Shown one piece after another: positions 1-8,495 of a DNA stretch of 64,000 nt (position 1 is its first letter; every line of letters starts with the position of its first letter). The translations under genes and the position numbers were made by a program. The stretch is from assembly GCA_902786615.1 (NCBI GenBank), contig CADADE010000006.1:47495-111494 (forward strand), read 5' to 3'. The notes under the pieces are model-generated. The model was given only the letters and a program-made list of their open reading frames with translations, was not told where the DNA came from and ran no database searches. The stretch comes from Oscillospiraceae bacterium (lineage in GTDB: Bacteria > Bacillota_A > Clostridia > Oscillospirales > Oscillospiraceae).

Positions 1-178
1 TCATCGACGCTGCATCCCGGGCCGTGGTACTCCCGGGCGCAACGCTCGCTAATTAAGCAGCGAGAAGAACTCTATCGTTAGTGTTCTTTAATTTATAAAA
101 GCTGCCCGTTTTATGGATGTCAGGCGCATCCGCCCGCTATTCCTGCCTCCACGCCCCCGTCGAAACCGTTACACCCCC
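1..178 (-). ncRNA. ssrA: tmRNA, 5' part (runs off window)
   Basis: Transfer-messenger RNA that with SmpB rescues stalled ribosomes and tags the nascent peptide for proteolysis. Read on the minus strand, the RNA starts near 178 with GGGGGUGUAACGGUUUCGAC, the conserved tRNA-like 5' end of tmRNAs. About 90 nt later comes an in-frame tag ending Leu-Leu-Ala-Ala then UAA (stop at 53-55), followed by UUAGCGAGCG. The inferred tag is (A)KNTNDRVLLAA; the resume codon (AAG or a neighbour) is inferred by alignment of distances with E. coli tmRNA. The 3' half lies outside the window. smpB lies close by on the same strand, which supports the call. Confidence 0.93.
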
Positions 179-269
179 TCGGCGTCAGAAGAAGGCAATT
201 CCATTCCGCTTCCCCGGTTTCCGTAAGAGCCGGGAAAGCTCCATATCCATTGCCTCCTTCTTCCTTTCC

Positions 270-301
270 AACACAGACCCGCTTGCGCTGGGCTCTGTGT
301 T
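270..301 (-). terminator. Hairpin downstream of ppiB
   Basis: AACACAGACCC (270-280) pairs with GGGCTCTGTGTT (290-301) with one bulged C and a 9-nt loop. It lies between the end of ppiB and the 5' end of tmRNA. There is no clear T tract on the minus strand, so it may be a weak terminator or a processing hairpin. The rest of 179-392 shows no gene; a tmRNA promoter is expected here but no convincing hexamer pair was found. Confidence 0.4.
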
Positions 302-392
302 GGGAAAACGATAGAGAACGTTTCAGAAAATTTCGGGAAGGTGAAGAGAGAAACAAATTTTCACTCTTCACTTTCCGCTTTTCAATTTTGCT

Positions 393-911
393 TTATTCCT
401 TGACCGGCTCGGGATACTCCACGCCGAAGGTCTCAACCGTGACCTTCTTCATGACCTGGGGGATCCGGGGCTTGTCGTTGTAGTCGGTGCGCACGGCGCA
501 GATCTTGTCCACAACCTCTTCGCCCTCAATGAGCTTGCCGAAGGCCGCGTACTGCCCGTCGAGATGCGGGGAGTCCTCGTGCATGATGAAAAACTGGCTT
601 CCGGCGGAGTTGGGGGCCATGGTGCGCGCCATGGAGAGCACGCCGCGCGAATGAACCAGATCGTTCTTGAAGCCGTTGGCGGAAAACTCGCCGTGGATGG
701 TGTAGCCGGGGCCGCCGGTGCCGACGCCCTTGGGGTCGCCGCCCTGGATCATGAAGCCGGGGATGACGCGGTGGAAAATCACGCCGTCATAAAAGCCCTT
801 CTTCACAAGGGAAATGAAATTGTTCACCGTGTTGGGAGCGATCTCGGGAAAAAGCTCCGCCTTCATGACGCTGCCGTCTTCCATTTCGATGCTTACGATA
901 GGATTGCTCAT
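393..911 (-). CDS. ppiB: Cyclophilin-type peptidyl-prolyl cis-trans isomerase
   Basis: Catalyses cis-trans isomerisation of Xaa-Pro bonds, probably in the cytoplasm since no signal peptide is present. The 172-residue protein is a single cyclophilin domain with FHRVIPGFMIQGGDP (active-site Arg48, Phe53, Gln56), then the GSQFFIM strand and HLDGQYAAFGKL, all core cyclophilin motifs. The start ATG overlaps the smpB stop by 4 nt (ATGA, 908-911), so the two are translationally coupled. A short C-terminal tail of about ten residues follows the domain. Confidence 0.95.
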   Translation of the reverse strand: MSNPIVSIEMEDGSVMKAELFPEIAPNTVNNFISLVKKGFYDGVIFHRVIPGFMIQGGDPKGVGTGGPGYTIHGEFSANGFKNDLVHSRGVLSMARTMAPNSAGSQFFIMHEDSPHLDGQYAAFGKLIEGEEVVDKICAVRTDYNDKPRIPQVMKKVTVETFGVEYPEPVKE

Positions 912-1378
912 CGGAAATTCCTCTCTTTCATGGCTCTGTCTATATCGCGCCTGGCCTCGCGGTCAGCCGCGCTGTCGCGCTTGTCGTGCAGTTTTTTGCC
1001 CTTGCAGAGGCCGAGCTCCATCTTCACGCGGCTGTCCTTAAAATACAGGGACAGCGGAATGAGCGCGACGCCGTCCTGCATCACGCGGCTCTGGAGCTTT
1101 AAGATCTCCTTCTTGTGCATGAGCAGGCGCTTGGGACGCATGGGATCGCGGTTAAAGATGTTGCCGTGCTCGTAAGGGCTGATGTGCATGCCGCGGGCGA
1201 AAAGCTCCCCGTCCTTGATGGTGCAGAAGGAATCCTTGAGATTCACCTGCCCGGCGCGGATGGACTTGACCTCCGTCCCGAAAAGCTCGATCCCGGCCTC
1301 GAAGCGCTCAAGTACAAAGTATTCATGAAAAGCCTTGCGGTTCTGGGTGATCTGCTTGGTACCCGTCTGCTTCGGCAC
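908..1378 (-). CDS. smpB: SsrA-binding protein SmpB
   Basis: Binds the tRNA-like domain of tmRNA and delivers it to stalled ribosomes. Family motifs are clear: NRKAFHEYF, GIELFGTEVKSIRAGQVNLKDSF, and the basic C-terminal tail KGKKLHDKRDS that becomes helical in the decoding centre. An upstream in-frame GTG exists at 1387, but the Shine-Dalgarno AAGGAA (1388-1393) directly abuts it, whereas GTG 1378 lies 9 nt downstream; 1378 is therefore preferred, giving 156 residues, normal for SmpB. Co-transcribed with ppiB and close to ssrA. Confidence 0.95.
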   Translation of the reverse strand: MPKQTGTKQITQNRKAFHEYFVLERFEAGIELFGTEVKSIRAGQVNLKDSFCTIKDGELFARGMHISPYEHGNIFNRDPMRPKRLLMHKKEILKLQSRVMQDGVALIPLSLYFKDSRVKMELGLCKGKKLHDKRDSAADREARRDIDRAMKERNFR

Positions 1379-1410
1379 GCGGCTCACTTCCTTTTCTTAC
1401 AGCGTTCATT

Positions 1411-1419
1411 AGTATATCA
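1411..1419 (-). promoter_or_regulatory. Extended -10 promoter for smpB-ppiB
   Basis: Minus strand TGaTATACT (TG at 1418-1419, hexamer 1416-1411) lies about 30 nt upstream of the smpB start. The -35 region is poor, as is common for extended -10 promoters. Confidence 0.5.
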
Positions 1420-1458
1420 CAGTGCGCGCAGGAAGAAAAGAAAAATTTGTAAAGAAGC

Positions 1459-1713
1459 TCAAAGATTCCGCAGCGTATGCCGCCGGAACCCCGGTCTTGT
1501 GAGCCGCGGAGCGCGGGGACGGGCCAGCAGCAGGGCCTCGTCTCCCCGGTCGAAAAGCTCGGCCTCCAGATCGTGCCAGGGCTCCAGCCCCGCGTTTTCC
1601 AGACTGAGCCGCACCGCGGCGCGCACATCGCCCAGCTCGTCCTCCGAGAGCAGCAGGGCCAGCGTATCCCGGGAAACACACATTGTAACCATATTGAAAA
1701 TCAACGCCTCCAT
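1459..1713 (-). CDS. Small protein of unknown function
   Basis: 84-residue acidic-then-basic soluble protein with no signal peptide or membrane segment. A central DLEAELFDRGDEALLLARP segment resembles the end of a small alpha/beta fold; no family is recognised. A GGAGG runs into the 5' end of the reading frame, so the start is uncertain: ATG 1713, or the internal ATG at 1692 about 14 nt after it. It is separated from smpB by a promoter-like sequence, so it is probably its own transcript. Codon use matches the neighbours, which favours a real gene. Confidence 0.55.
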   Translation of the reverse strand: MEALIFNMVTMCVSRDTLALLLSEDELGDVRAAVRLSLENAGLEPWHDLEAELFDRGDEALLLARPRAPRLTRPGFRRHTLRNL

Positions 1714-1792
1714 ATCATAACTTTATCGACATAAAAAAGCCTCTTACCAGCGATTATAAGCAAAAGTTTTTTGAAATTCCACGCAAAAAATA

Positions 1793-1821
1793 TGGAAAAT
1801 GTGAAAGACATGTGTTATACT
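1793..1821 (+). promoter_or_regulatory. Promoter for the Nudix gene
   Basis: TGGAAA (1793-1798), 17-nt spacer and TATACT (1816-1821) preceded by an extended -10 TGt. The leader to the Nudix start is about 80 nt and AT-rich. Confidence 0.55.
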
Positions 1822-1906
1822 GCTCGTGCGGAATTATGTTAATCATATTAACGTAAATCTCTTTTGAAAACAGTACCGTGCTGCGGCATGGGGAAAGAGG
1901 CTTACC

Positions 1907-2461
1907 ATGAATCTCACAGAAAAGCGCCTCAGCGGCGAGGAGAAATATAAAGGCGTCATTATCAGCGTCACGCTGGACAAGGTGGAGCTTTGCGACGGCA
2001 AACAGACCCTGCGCGAAGTGGTGCATCATCCGGGCGGCGTCGGCGTACTGCCCCTGGATGTGGACGGCGGCGTCTACATGGTGCGGCAGTACCGCTATCC
2101 CGTGGGCGCCCCGGTGTTGGAGATCCCCGCCGGAAAGATCGACCATCACGACGATCATCTGGCCACGGCCAGGCGGGAGCTGTCGGAGGAGACCGGCTTT
2201 TCCGCCGACGAATATGTGGATCTGGGCTGCTGCTACACCTCGCCCGGCTACACCGATGAGATCATCCACGTCTATCTCGCCCGCGGGCTTCACAAGGGGA
2301 AGAGCCATCTGGACGAGGGGGAGTTTCTGAACGTCGAAAAGATGCCCTTTGACGAGCTTTTCGGCATGGTCATGCGCAACGAGATCATCGACGCCAAGAC
2401 CGTCATCGCCGTCTCCAAGGCGAAGCTCTATCTGGAGGGGCACCTTTCTTCCGCGAACTGA
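1907..2461 (+). CDS. nudF: Nudix hydrolase, ADP-ribose pyrophosphatase type
   Basis: Probably hydrolyses ADP-ribose to AMP and ribose-5-phosphate. The 184-residue protein has the Nudix box beginning GKIDHHDD and ending ARRELSEETGF, with the metal-binding REL-EE core intact; the first acidic position is Asp where Glu is usual. VRQYRYPVGAPVLEIPAGKID upstream of the box and a Thr-Asp-Glu segment about 15 residues after it are typical of the ADP-ribose subgroup. Monocistronic, with its own promoter upstream; the gap to murA contains a separate promoter. Substrate assignment is family-level inference. Confidence 0.88.
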   Translation: MNLTEKRLSGEEKYKGVIISVTLDKVELCDGKQTLREVVHHPGGVGVLPLDVDGGVYMVRQYRYPVGAPVLEIPAGKIDHHDDHLATARRELSEETGFSADEYVDLGCCYTSPGYTDEIIHVYLARGLHKGKSHLDEGEFLNVEKMPFDELFGMVMRNEIIDAKTVIAVSKAKLYLEGHLSSAN

Positions 2462-2573
2462 GCGCAGAGGGGGAAAGCTTTGCCTTGTTGTACCGAGGCG
2501 GTGGAAAAGGGCGGTAAGAACGGCGCATATGTATAATTACGCGGCGATATTTGTTGCCGCGTAACAAAAATAC

Positions 2574-2602
2574 TTGTCACCGGCGCATAAATATGGTAAA
2601 AT
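2574..2602 (+). promoter_or_regulatory. Promoter for murA
   Basis: TTGTCA (2574-2579), 17-nt spacer and TAAAAT (2597-2602), about 50 nt upstream of the preferred murA start. A second TATAAT (2532-2537) has no matching -35. Confidence 0.7.
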
Positions 2603-2658
2603 CAAAAACTGGCGGCCCATGATATGGGCGAGTGCCGGATAAACGGAAGGTGTACAAC

Positions 2659-3963
2659 GTGGAAAAATATGTTATCAACGGCGGAACCACCCTACACGGC
2701 GAGGTGGAGATCAGCGGCGCGAAAAACGCCGCGGTCGCCATCATCCCTGCCGCGCTGATGGTTGACGGCGTTTGCGTGATAGAGAACATGCCCCAGATCA
2801 GCGACACGGAGATGCTGCTGACCATCCTCAAGGAGCTGGGGGCCAAGATCCGGTATCTCAACCGTTCGACGGTGGAGATCGACTGTACGGACGTCTGGAT
2901 GCAGGATGCGCCCTACGACCTGATGCGCAAGATCCGCGCGTCCTATTACCTGATCGGCGCGATGCTGGGCCGCTTCGGCCATGCCAAGACCACCATGCCC
3001 GGCGGCTGCAACTTCGGCGTGCGCCCCATTGACCAGCACATCAAGGGCATGAACGCCCTCGGCGCTGACATCAACGTGAAATCCGGCTTCATCTACGCCG
3101 ACACGCGGGACGGGAGACTCCACGGCGCGCGCATCTATCTGGACAAGGTATCCGTCGGCGCGACGATGAACATCATCCTCGCCGCGACGCTGGCCCAGGG
3201 CAGGACCATCATCGAGAACGCCGCGCGTGAGCCGCATATCGTCGATCTGGCAAACTTCCTCAACTCCATGGGCGCCGATATCCGCGGCGCCGGCACCGAC
3301 ACCGTGAAGGTAAACGGCGTCGACAGGCTCCACGGCGGCAGCTACGCCCTCATTCCCGATCAGATCGAAGCCGGCACCTACATGGTCGCCGCTGCGGCCA
3401 CGGGGGGAGAGGTGCTGGTCAAAAACGTCATTCCCCGCCATCTGGAGTGCATCAGCGCAAAGCTCCGGGAGACCGGCACCATCGTCCAGGAATACGGCGA
3501 CGCGGTGCTCGTCAAGGGCGCGAGCACGCTGCGGAAAATCAATGTCAAAACCCTGCCCTATCCGGGCTTTCCCACCGATATGCAGCCGCCCATGTGCGCG
3601 CTGCTGTGCGTGGCGAACGGCACCTCCGTCGTGACGGAGGGCGTGTATGACAACCGTTTTAAGTATGTAAACGAACTGAGAAAGATGGGCGCCGAGATCC
3701 AGGTCGACGGCAGAATCGCCGTGGTCGAGGGCGGCAAACGCCTCAGCGGCGCGCCCGTCATGGCCTGCGACCTGCGGGCCGGCGCGGCGATGGTGATCGC
3801 CGGCATGTGCGCCACCGGCACGACCGTGGTGGAGGATGTGCGCTTTATCGAGCGCGGCTATGAAAATTTCGTCGGAAAGCTCAATTCCCTCGGCGCGGAC
3901 ATCCGCATCGTGGACGAGCCGGAAGGCATGGAAGGCAGAGAGAAGATTCTCTCCATTATCTGA
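2659..3963 (+). CDS. murA: UDP-GlcNAc 1-carboxyvinyltransferase (first copy)
   Basis: First committed step of peptidoglycan precursor synthesis: transfers enolpyruvate from PEP to UDP-GlcNAc in the cytoplasm; target of fosfomycin in the family. Lys22 in SGAKNAA, the catalytic cysteine in MPGGCNFGVRPID (Cys117, equivalent to E. coli Cys115), Asp in YPGFPTD and Arg in RGYENF are all present, so it should be active and fosfomycin-sensitive in type. A GTG at 2632 extends the frame, but GGAAGG (2645-2650) places the start at GTG 2659, which matches the family N-terminus (about 434 residues). A second murA lies at 30976. Overlaps the next gene by 1 nt. Confidence 0.95.
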   Translation: MEKYVINGGTTLHGEVEISGAKNAAVAIIPAALMVDGVCVIENMPQISDTEMLLTILKELGAKIRYLNRSTVEIDCTDVWMQDAPYDLMRKIRASYYLIGAMLGRFGHAKTTMPGGCNFGVRPIDQHIKGMNALGADINVKSGFIYADTRDGRLHGARIYLDKVSVGATMNIILAATLAQGRTIIENAAREPHIVDLANFLNSMGADIRGAGTDTVKVNGVDRLHGGSYALIPDQIEAGTYMVAAAATGGEVLVKNVIPRHLECISAKLRETGTIVQEYGDAVLVKGASTLRKINVKTLPYPGFPTDMQPPMCALLCVANGTSVVTEGVYDNRFKYVNELRKMGAEIQVDGRIAVVEGGKRLSGAPVMACDLRAGAAMVIAGMCATGTTVVEDVRFIERGYENFVGKLNSLGADIRIVDEPEGMEGREKILSII

Positions 3964-4748
3964 TGAATATTAAGGTCTTTGCCAGCGGCTCCGGCGGCAA
4001 CTGCATGCTGCTTTCGGATCGGGACACGCATCTTCTGATCGACGCCGGAATCTCCATGCGCAGGGTGCAGCAGTCCCTGCGTACGGCAGGCCTGGACATA
4101 CAGGATATCGGCGGAGTGCTCATCACGCATGAGCACTCCGATCATATTTCCGGGCTTAAAATGCTGTTAAAATATTACCGCCTGCCCCTCTACGCGCCCC
4201 ATACCGTGGCGGCGCGGCTTTGCGGCAAGCTGCCGGAGGCGGCGGAAACGATGAACGTGATCCCGACGGGGGAGCGCTTTTCCTTCGGCGGCGTCACGGT
4301 GCGGGCGTTTCACACCCCGCACGACACGGATGAGAGCGTGGGCTATCGGGTGGAGGGGAACGGCACCTTCGCCCTCGCGACCGACATGGGCCATGTGACG
4401 GCGGAAATTTACGAGGGCCTTCTCGGCGCGGACACGGTGCTGCTCAAATCGAACCACGACCCGGACATGCTCGCCGCGGGGTCCTATCCCTTCGCCCTCA
4501 AGCGGCGCATCCTGTCCGATCACGGGCACCTCTCCAACGGCGACTGCGCCGCGCTTGCCGCCCGCCTTGTGGAAAACGGGACGCGGACGGTGATCCTCGG
4601 CCACATCAGCCGGGAGAATAACCGCCCGGAGCTTGCCATGGAGGAGACGGGGCGGCTTTTGCGGGGCAGCGGGGCGCGGCTTTACTGCGCGCCGCCCTGG
4701 GGCTGCCTGAGCGTTGAGGTAAAGGAGAGGGCGGCATGCTCAGTGTAA
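3963..4748 (+). CDS. MBL-fold metallohydrolase, YycJ/WalJ type
   Basis: 261-residue metallo-beta-lactamase fold protein. The zinc motif is ITHEHSDHISG (HxHxDH), with later metal ligands in ATDMGH and in ILGHISRENN. The LKSNHD segment corresponds to the LESNHD signature of the YycJ/WalJ subfamily, linked in Bacillus to the WalRK cell-wall system and described as a 5'-3' exonuclease in some work. Its function here is inferred. Sits between murA and rlmH with 1-nt and 13-nt overlaps, so it belongs to the same transcript; rlmH is also a common neighbour of walJ. Confidence 0.88.
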   Translation: MNIKVFASGSGGNCMLLSDRDTHLLIDAGISMRRVQQSLRTAGLDIQDIGGVLITHEHSDHISGLKMLLKYYRLPLYAPHTVAARLCGKLPEAAETMNVIPTGERFSFGGVTVRAFHTPHDTDESVGYRVEGNGTFALATDMGHVTAEIYEGLLGADTVLLKSNHDPDMLAAGSYPFALKRRILSDHGHLSNGDCAALAARLVENGTRTVILGHISRENNRPELAMEETGRLLRGSGARLYCAPPWGCLSVEVKERAACSV

Positions 4749-5218
4749 AGTTTATCTGCGTCGGGAAGATGCGGGAAAAATTCTATATCGACGCCTTTGC
4801 GGAGTATCAGAAGCGTCTGCAGGCCTACTGCCGCCCGGAGCTTGTGGAGATCACCGAGCAGCGCCTGGGAGAGCGGCCCTCCGAAAAGGAGATCACGGCG
4901 GCGCTCGAGCGGGAGGGGCAGGAGATATTGAAGGCCGTCCCGGCGGACGCCTGCCTCGTCGCCCTCTGCGTGGAGGGGGAGCAGATGCCGAGCGAGGGTA
5001 TGGCGGCCCTGATCGCCGCGCGCGAAGGCTCCGGCAAGCCCCGGCTCTGCTTCGTGATCGGCGGCTCCTTCGGCCTTGCCCCCGCAGTCAAGCAGCGCGC
5101 GGACAAGCGCCTGAGCATGTCCCGCATGACCTTTCCGCACCATCTGGCCCGCGTCATGCTCATTGAGCAGCTCTATCGCGGCTTCAAGATCAACGAGGGG
5201 TCCCGCTATCACAAATGA
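4736..5218 (+). CDS. rlmH: 23S rRNA (pseudouridine1915-N3)-methyltransferase
   Basis: Methylates pseudouridine 1915 in helix 69 of 23S rRNA on the 70S ribosome. The 160-residue length is that of RlmH (SPOUT superfamily). The SAM-binding knot is visible in CFVIGGSFGL and the C-terminal motif LSMSRMTFPHHLARVMLIEQ and YRGFKINEGSRYHK is diagnostic. Starts 13 nt inside the upstream hydrolase gene, indicating translational coupling. Confidence 0.97.
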   Translation: MLSVKFICVGKMREKFYIDAFAEYQKRLQAYCRPELVEITEQRLGERPSEKEITAALEREGQEILKAVPADACLVALCVEGEQMPSEGMAALIAAREGSGKPRLCFVIGGSFGLAPAVKQRADKRLSMSRMTFPHHLARVMLIEQLYRGFKINEGSRYHK

Positions 5219-5225
5219 GCGGCGC

Positions 5226-5254
5226 TTGAAAGAGAAACAGGATAATGTTATAAT
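5226..5254 (+). promoter_or_regulatory. Promoter for the 5286 operon
   Basis: TTGAAA (5226-5231), 17-nt spacer and TATAAT (5249-5254), with an extended -10 TGt at 5246-5248. A GGGGAGG Shine-Dalgarno follows before the ATG at 5286. The -35 begins just after the rlmH stop. Confidence 0.8.
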
Positions 5255-5285
5255 AAGAAAAATATTTCGGGGAGGCTGATACAAA

Positions 5286-5600
5286 ATGGAAATCGGCGAA
5301 TGGAGCCGTGTGATCCGCGGGGAGCTCTATGAGCGCTGGCCCAAGGACGAGAACGGACAGCCGGAGGAGCCGGTGCGCCTCGGCACGGTGATTAACCTCA
5401 ATATGGTGGATGAGCTTACGGTCAACATGCTGGAGGCCTGCGGCATTCCCTGCCTCACGCTCTATCCCGGGGACGGGAGCTTCGGCAAGATTATCCTCGG
5501 CATGAGCGGACAGGGCACCGACATCTATGTCCCCAAAAGCATGGCCGAGGACGCGGCCGCCCTCTGCGCCTATCAGGGGGACTACGACATGGAATCCTGA
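5286..5600 (+). CDS. Small DUF2007-like protein
   Basis: 104-residue soluble protein. The first 40 residues contain WPKDENGQPEEP, followed by a compact alpha/beta segment, DELTVNMLEACGIPCLTLYPGDGSFGKIILG, that resembles the DUF2007 putative signal-transducing fold (a strand, a helix over a 'longer-lived component' pocket, and an IYVP edge strand). Function unknown. First gene of a probable operon with the phosphohexomutase 53 nt downstream; both may share the strong promoter at 5226. Confidence 0.75.
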   Translation: MEIGEWSRVIRGELYERWPKDENGQPEEPVRLGTVINLNMVDELTVNMLEACGIPCLTLYPGDGSFGKIILGMSGQGTDIYVPKSMAEDAAALCAYQGDYDMES

Positions 5601-5653
5601 CCGCACTGCGGGAGAACAATACGAAAAATCCAAGAAGAAAGGCAGGTAATCTT

Positions 5654-7384
5654 ATGCTAAAGGGATTTTTGCAGGAATACCAGCGCTGGCTTGACAGCCC
5701 TGCTCTCAGCGAGGATGAGTGGGAAGAGCTCAACGCTGTCCGGGACGACGAGAAGGAGATCGAAAGCCGCTTCTACGCACCCCTGGAATTCGGTACGGCG
5801 GGCCTTCGCGGCACGATGAAGCTGGGGCTGCACCAGATGAATGTGCATGTGATCCGCCATGCCACCCAGGCGTTTGCCAACGTCATCGCCGCCGAGGGGG
5901 AAGAGGCAAAGCGCAGGGGCATCGTCATTGCCCATGACTGCCGTCTCAACGGCGCGGACTATGCCAGGGAGGCCGCCTGCGTCATGGCGGCAAACGGCAT
6001 CCATGTCCGGCTTTTCGACGCGCTGCGCCCCACGCCGGAGCTGAGCTTTGCCGTGCGCTATTACGGCACCACGGCGGGCCTCAACATCACGGCAAGCCAC
6101 AACCCCAAGGAATACAACGGCTATAAGGTCTACTGGTCCGACGGCGCCCAGCTTCCGCCCCAGAAGGCTGACGCCATCGCCAAACAGATGCGCGCCATCG
6201 ACATTTTCAACGGCTTCAAATCCAGCGATTTTGAAGAGGCTGTCGCCGCGGGCATGATCGAGATGATCGGCGCGGAGACGGACGAGGCCTTCCTTGAGCG
6301 CGTGCTGGGCCAGGCCATCGACAAACAGGCTGTCAAGGACGCGGCGGACGATTTCAAGATCGTTTACACGCCCTTCCACGGCTGCGGCTACAAGCTTGTC
6401 CCCGAGGCGCTCCGACGGCTCGGTATCAAGCATCTCTATCCCGTGCCCGAACAGATGGTCATTGACGGCAGCTTTCCCACGGTGAAAAGCCCGAACCCCG
6501 AAAACCCGGAGGGCTTCTATCTCGCCGTGGCTCTGGCCAAAAAGGTGGGCAGCGATCTCATCATCGGCACAGACCCGGATTCCGACCGCATCGGCACCAT
6601 GGTGCGCGCCGGGGACGACTATGTCACCATCACCGGCAACCAGCTCGGCGTACTGCTCATCGACTATATCATCCGTGCCCGCAGAGCCGTCGGCAGCATG
6701 CCGGAGAATCCCGGCGTGATCACCTCCATCGTCACCACCAGCATGGCCCGCGCCGTGTGCGAGGCTAACGGCGTCCACTTTGAGGACACCTTTACCGGCT
6801 TTAAGTACATGGCCGAGCGCGTCGCCGCCTGGGAGGCGGCCCACAGCTATAACTACATTTTCGCCTATGAGGAGAGCTACGGCTACATGATGGGCGACTA
6901 TGTGCGCGACAAGGACGCGGTCACCGCCGCGATGATGGTCGCGGAGATGGCGGCGAGCTATCACAGACAGGGCATGACCCTGCTCGACGCGATGAACGCC
7001 CTGTATGAGAAATACGGCTGGTTCAAGGAGTACACGCTGAACCTCGTCATGCCGGGGCTGGACGGCCTGCAGAAGATGAAGGACCTGATGGCGGAGCTTC
7101 GCGCCAATCCCCCGAAGGAGATCGGCGGGCAGGAGGTTCTGCGCACCCGCGACTATGCCGACGGCAGCGTCAGCGTGGCAGGCCTCGGCAAGGTGGGCGC
7201 GACGCCCTTTGCAGGCTCCAATGTGCTGTACTTTGAGCTTGCCGACGGCAGCAGCTTTATCGTAAGACCCTCCGGCACGGAGCCGAAAATCAAGATCTAT
7301 CTCCTGGTGCGCGGCGCGAACAGCGAGGACTGCGATCAGCGCATCGAGAAATACAAAGCATATGCGGAGAGCTTGAGAAGATGA
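5654..7384 (+). CDS. pgcA: Phosphoglucomutase/phosphomannomutase family enzyme
   Basis: Interconverts hexose-1- and hexose-6-phosphates, feeding UDP-glucose and cell-wall sugars. The 576-residue protein has the alpha-D-phosphohexomutase layout: phosphoserine loop TASHNPKEYNGYKVYW, metal loop TDPDSDRIG, sugar-binding loop EESYGYM and phosphate-binding loop RPSGTEPKIK. The long form with an N-terminal EFGTAGLRG motif matches PgcA/YhxB-type enzymes of Firmicutes rather than GlmM, which is encoded separately at 56880. The last 4 nt (ATGA) overlap the following transporter start. Confidence 0.93.
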   Translation: MLKGFLQEYQRWLDSPALSEDEWEELNAVRDDEKEIESRFYAPLEFGTAGLRGTMKLGLHQMNVHVIRHATQAFANVIAAEGEEAKRRGIVIAHDCRLNGADYAREAACVMAANGIHVRLFDALRPTPELSFAVRYYGTTAGLNITASHNPKEYNGYKVYWSDGAQLPPQKADAIAKQMRAIDIFNGFKSSDFEEAVAAGMIEMIGAETDEAFLERVLGQAIDKQAVKDAADDFKIVYTPFHGCGYKLVPEALRRLGIKHLYPVPEQMVIDGSFPTVKSPNPENPEGFYLAVALAKKVGSDLIIGTDPDSDRIGTMVRAGDDYVTITGNQLGVLLIDYIIRARRAVGSMPENPGVITSIVTTSMARAVCEANGVHFEDTFTGFKYMAERVAAWEAAHSYNYIFAYEESYGYMMGDYVRDKDAVTAAMMVAEMAASYHRQGMTLLDAMNALYEKYGWFKEYTLNLVMPGLDGLQKMKDLMAELRANPPKEIGGQEVLRTRDYADGSVSVAGLGKVGATPFAGSNVLYFELADGSSFIVRPSGTEPKIKIYLLVRGANSEDCDQRIEKYKAYAESLRR

Positions 7385-7923
7385 AAATTCTGTGGCAGCT
7401 CTTTCTGGCCTTTGCCCGCGTCGGGGTCATGACCTTCGGCGGCGGCTATGCCATGATCCCCATTTTGGAGCGGGAGATCGTGGACAGGCACGGCTGGGCA
7501 ACGGAGGAGGAGCTGATGGACTACTACGCCGTCGGCCAGTGCACCCCCGGCGTTATCGCCGTCAACACCGCAACCTTTATCGGCTACAAGGTCGCGGGCA
7601 CCCTCGGCGGCATCGTGGCGACGCTCGGCGTCGTGTTCCCCTCCGTCGTGATCATCACCGTCATCGCCGGCATCCTCACCAATTTTGCCGAGGTTCCCGC
7701 TGTGAAAAGCGCCTTTGCGGGCATCCGCGTGTGCGTGTGCGTGCTGATCTTCAACGCGGTGGTGAAGCTCTGGAAAAAAGCCGTCGTGGATAAGGCGACG
7801 CTGGTGCTCTTTCTCGGAGTGTTCCTGCTCTCCGTGTTCCTGAGCCCCTCGCCGGTCATATTCGTGGTGGTCTGCGGCCTGTCCGGCATCGTGCTGACCA
7901 GATTGGGGGTGCGCGGCAAATGA
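7381..7923 (+). CDS. Chromate transporter, N-terminal-type subunit
   Basis: Membrane protein of the CHR (ChrA) family, here encoded as a short single-domain subunit of 180 residues. The hallmark TFGGGYAMIPILEREIV near the N-terminus is present, followed by GQCTPGVIAVNTATFIGYK and about five hydrophobic segments. Paired CHR genes are usual in Firmicutes, the two halves forming an antiparallel transporter. Chromate is the named family substrate; the physiological anion is unknown. Overlaps both neighbours by 4 nt. Confidence 0.9.
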   Translation: MKILWQLFLAFARVGVMTFGGGYAMIPILEREIVDRHGWATEEELMDYYAVGQCTPGVIAVNTATFIGYKVAGTLGGIVATLGVVFPSVVIITVIAGILTNFAEVPAVKSAFAGIRVCVCVLIFNAVVKLWKKAVVDKATLVLFLGVFLLSVFLSPSPVIFVVVCGLSGIVLTRLGVRGK

Positions 7924-8495
7924 TCCTTCTGCGCCTGTTTTTTGAGTTTTTCAAGGTCGGGCTCTTCGCCGTGGGCGGCGGCATGGCGACGCTGCCGTTT
8001 CTCTATGATATCTCGACGCGCACGGGCTGGTTCACGCACGCGATGCTCGCGGACATGGTCGCCGTGTCGGAGTCCACGCCCGGCCCCATCGGCGTCAACA
8101 TGGCTACCTATGTGGGCTATGTCACCGGCGGCGTCCCCGGCGCGCTTGTCGCCACCCTGGGACTCATCACGCCGAGCATCATCATTATCCTGCTCATCGC
8201 CCGGGCCCTCAAGGCCTTTCGCGCCAATCCCCTGGTGGACGCGGCCTTCTACGGTCTGCGCCCCTGCTCCGTGGGCCTGATCGGCGCGGCGGGCTTTCTC
8301 GTGGTGAAGCTTGCCCTTTTGAACACGGGCCTCTATGCCGAGACGGGAAGGCTTTTGGATCTCTTCAACTTCAAGGCCATCCTCCTTGCCGCGGCGCTGC
8401 TCGTCTGCACACGCTATGTGAAAAAGCTCAAGGGCCTGCACCCGATCGTGTTCATCCTGGCTTCCGCCGTGATCGGCATTGTGTTCTCTTTCTAA
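7920..8495 (+). CDS. Chromate transporter, second subunit
   Basis: 191-residue CHR-family partner of the preceding gene. It repeats the hallmark with FAVGGGMATLPFLYDIS and SESTPGPIGVNMATYVGYV, then several transmembrane segments. The two subunits are translationally coupled through ATGA (7920-7923). Its stop overlaps the convergent YlbJ-like gene by 4 nt (8492-8495), leaving no room for a terminator between the two transcripts. Confidence 0.9.
   Translation: MILLRLFFEFFKVGLFAVGGGMATLPFLYDISTRTGWFTHAMLADMVAVSESTPGPIGVNMATYVGYVTGGVPGALVATLGLITPSIIIILLIARALKAFRANPLVDAAFYGLRPCSVGLIGAAGFLVVKLALLNTGLYAETGRLLDLFNFKAILLAAALLVCTRYVKKLKGLHPIVFILASAVIGIVFSF

Noticed and set aside
7381..8495. Chromate transporter as one frameshifted gene
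   Set aside because: Each half has its own motifs and an ATGA overlap, the normal layout of paired short CHR genes.
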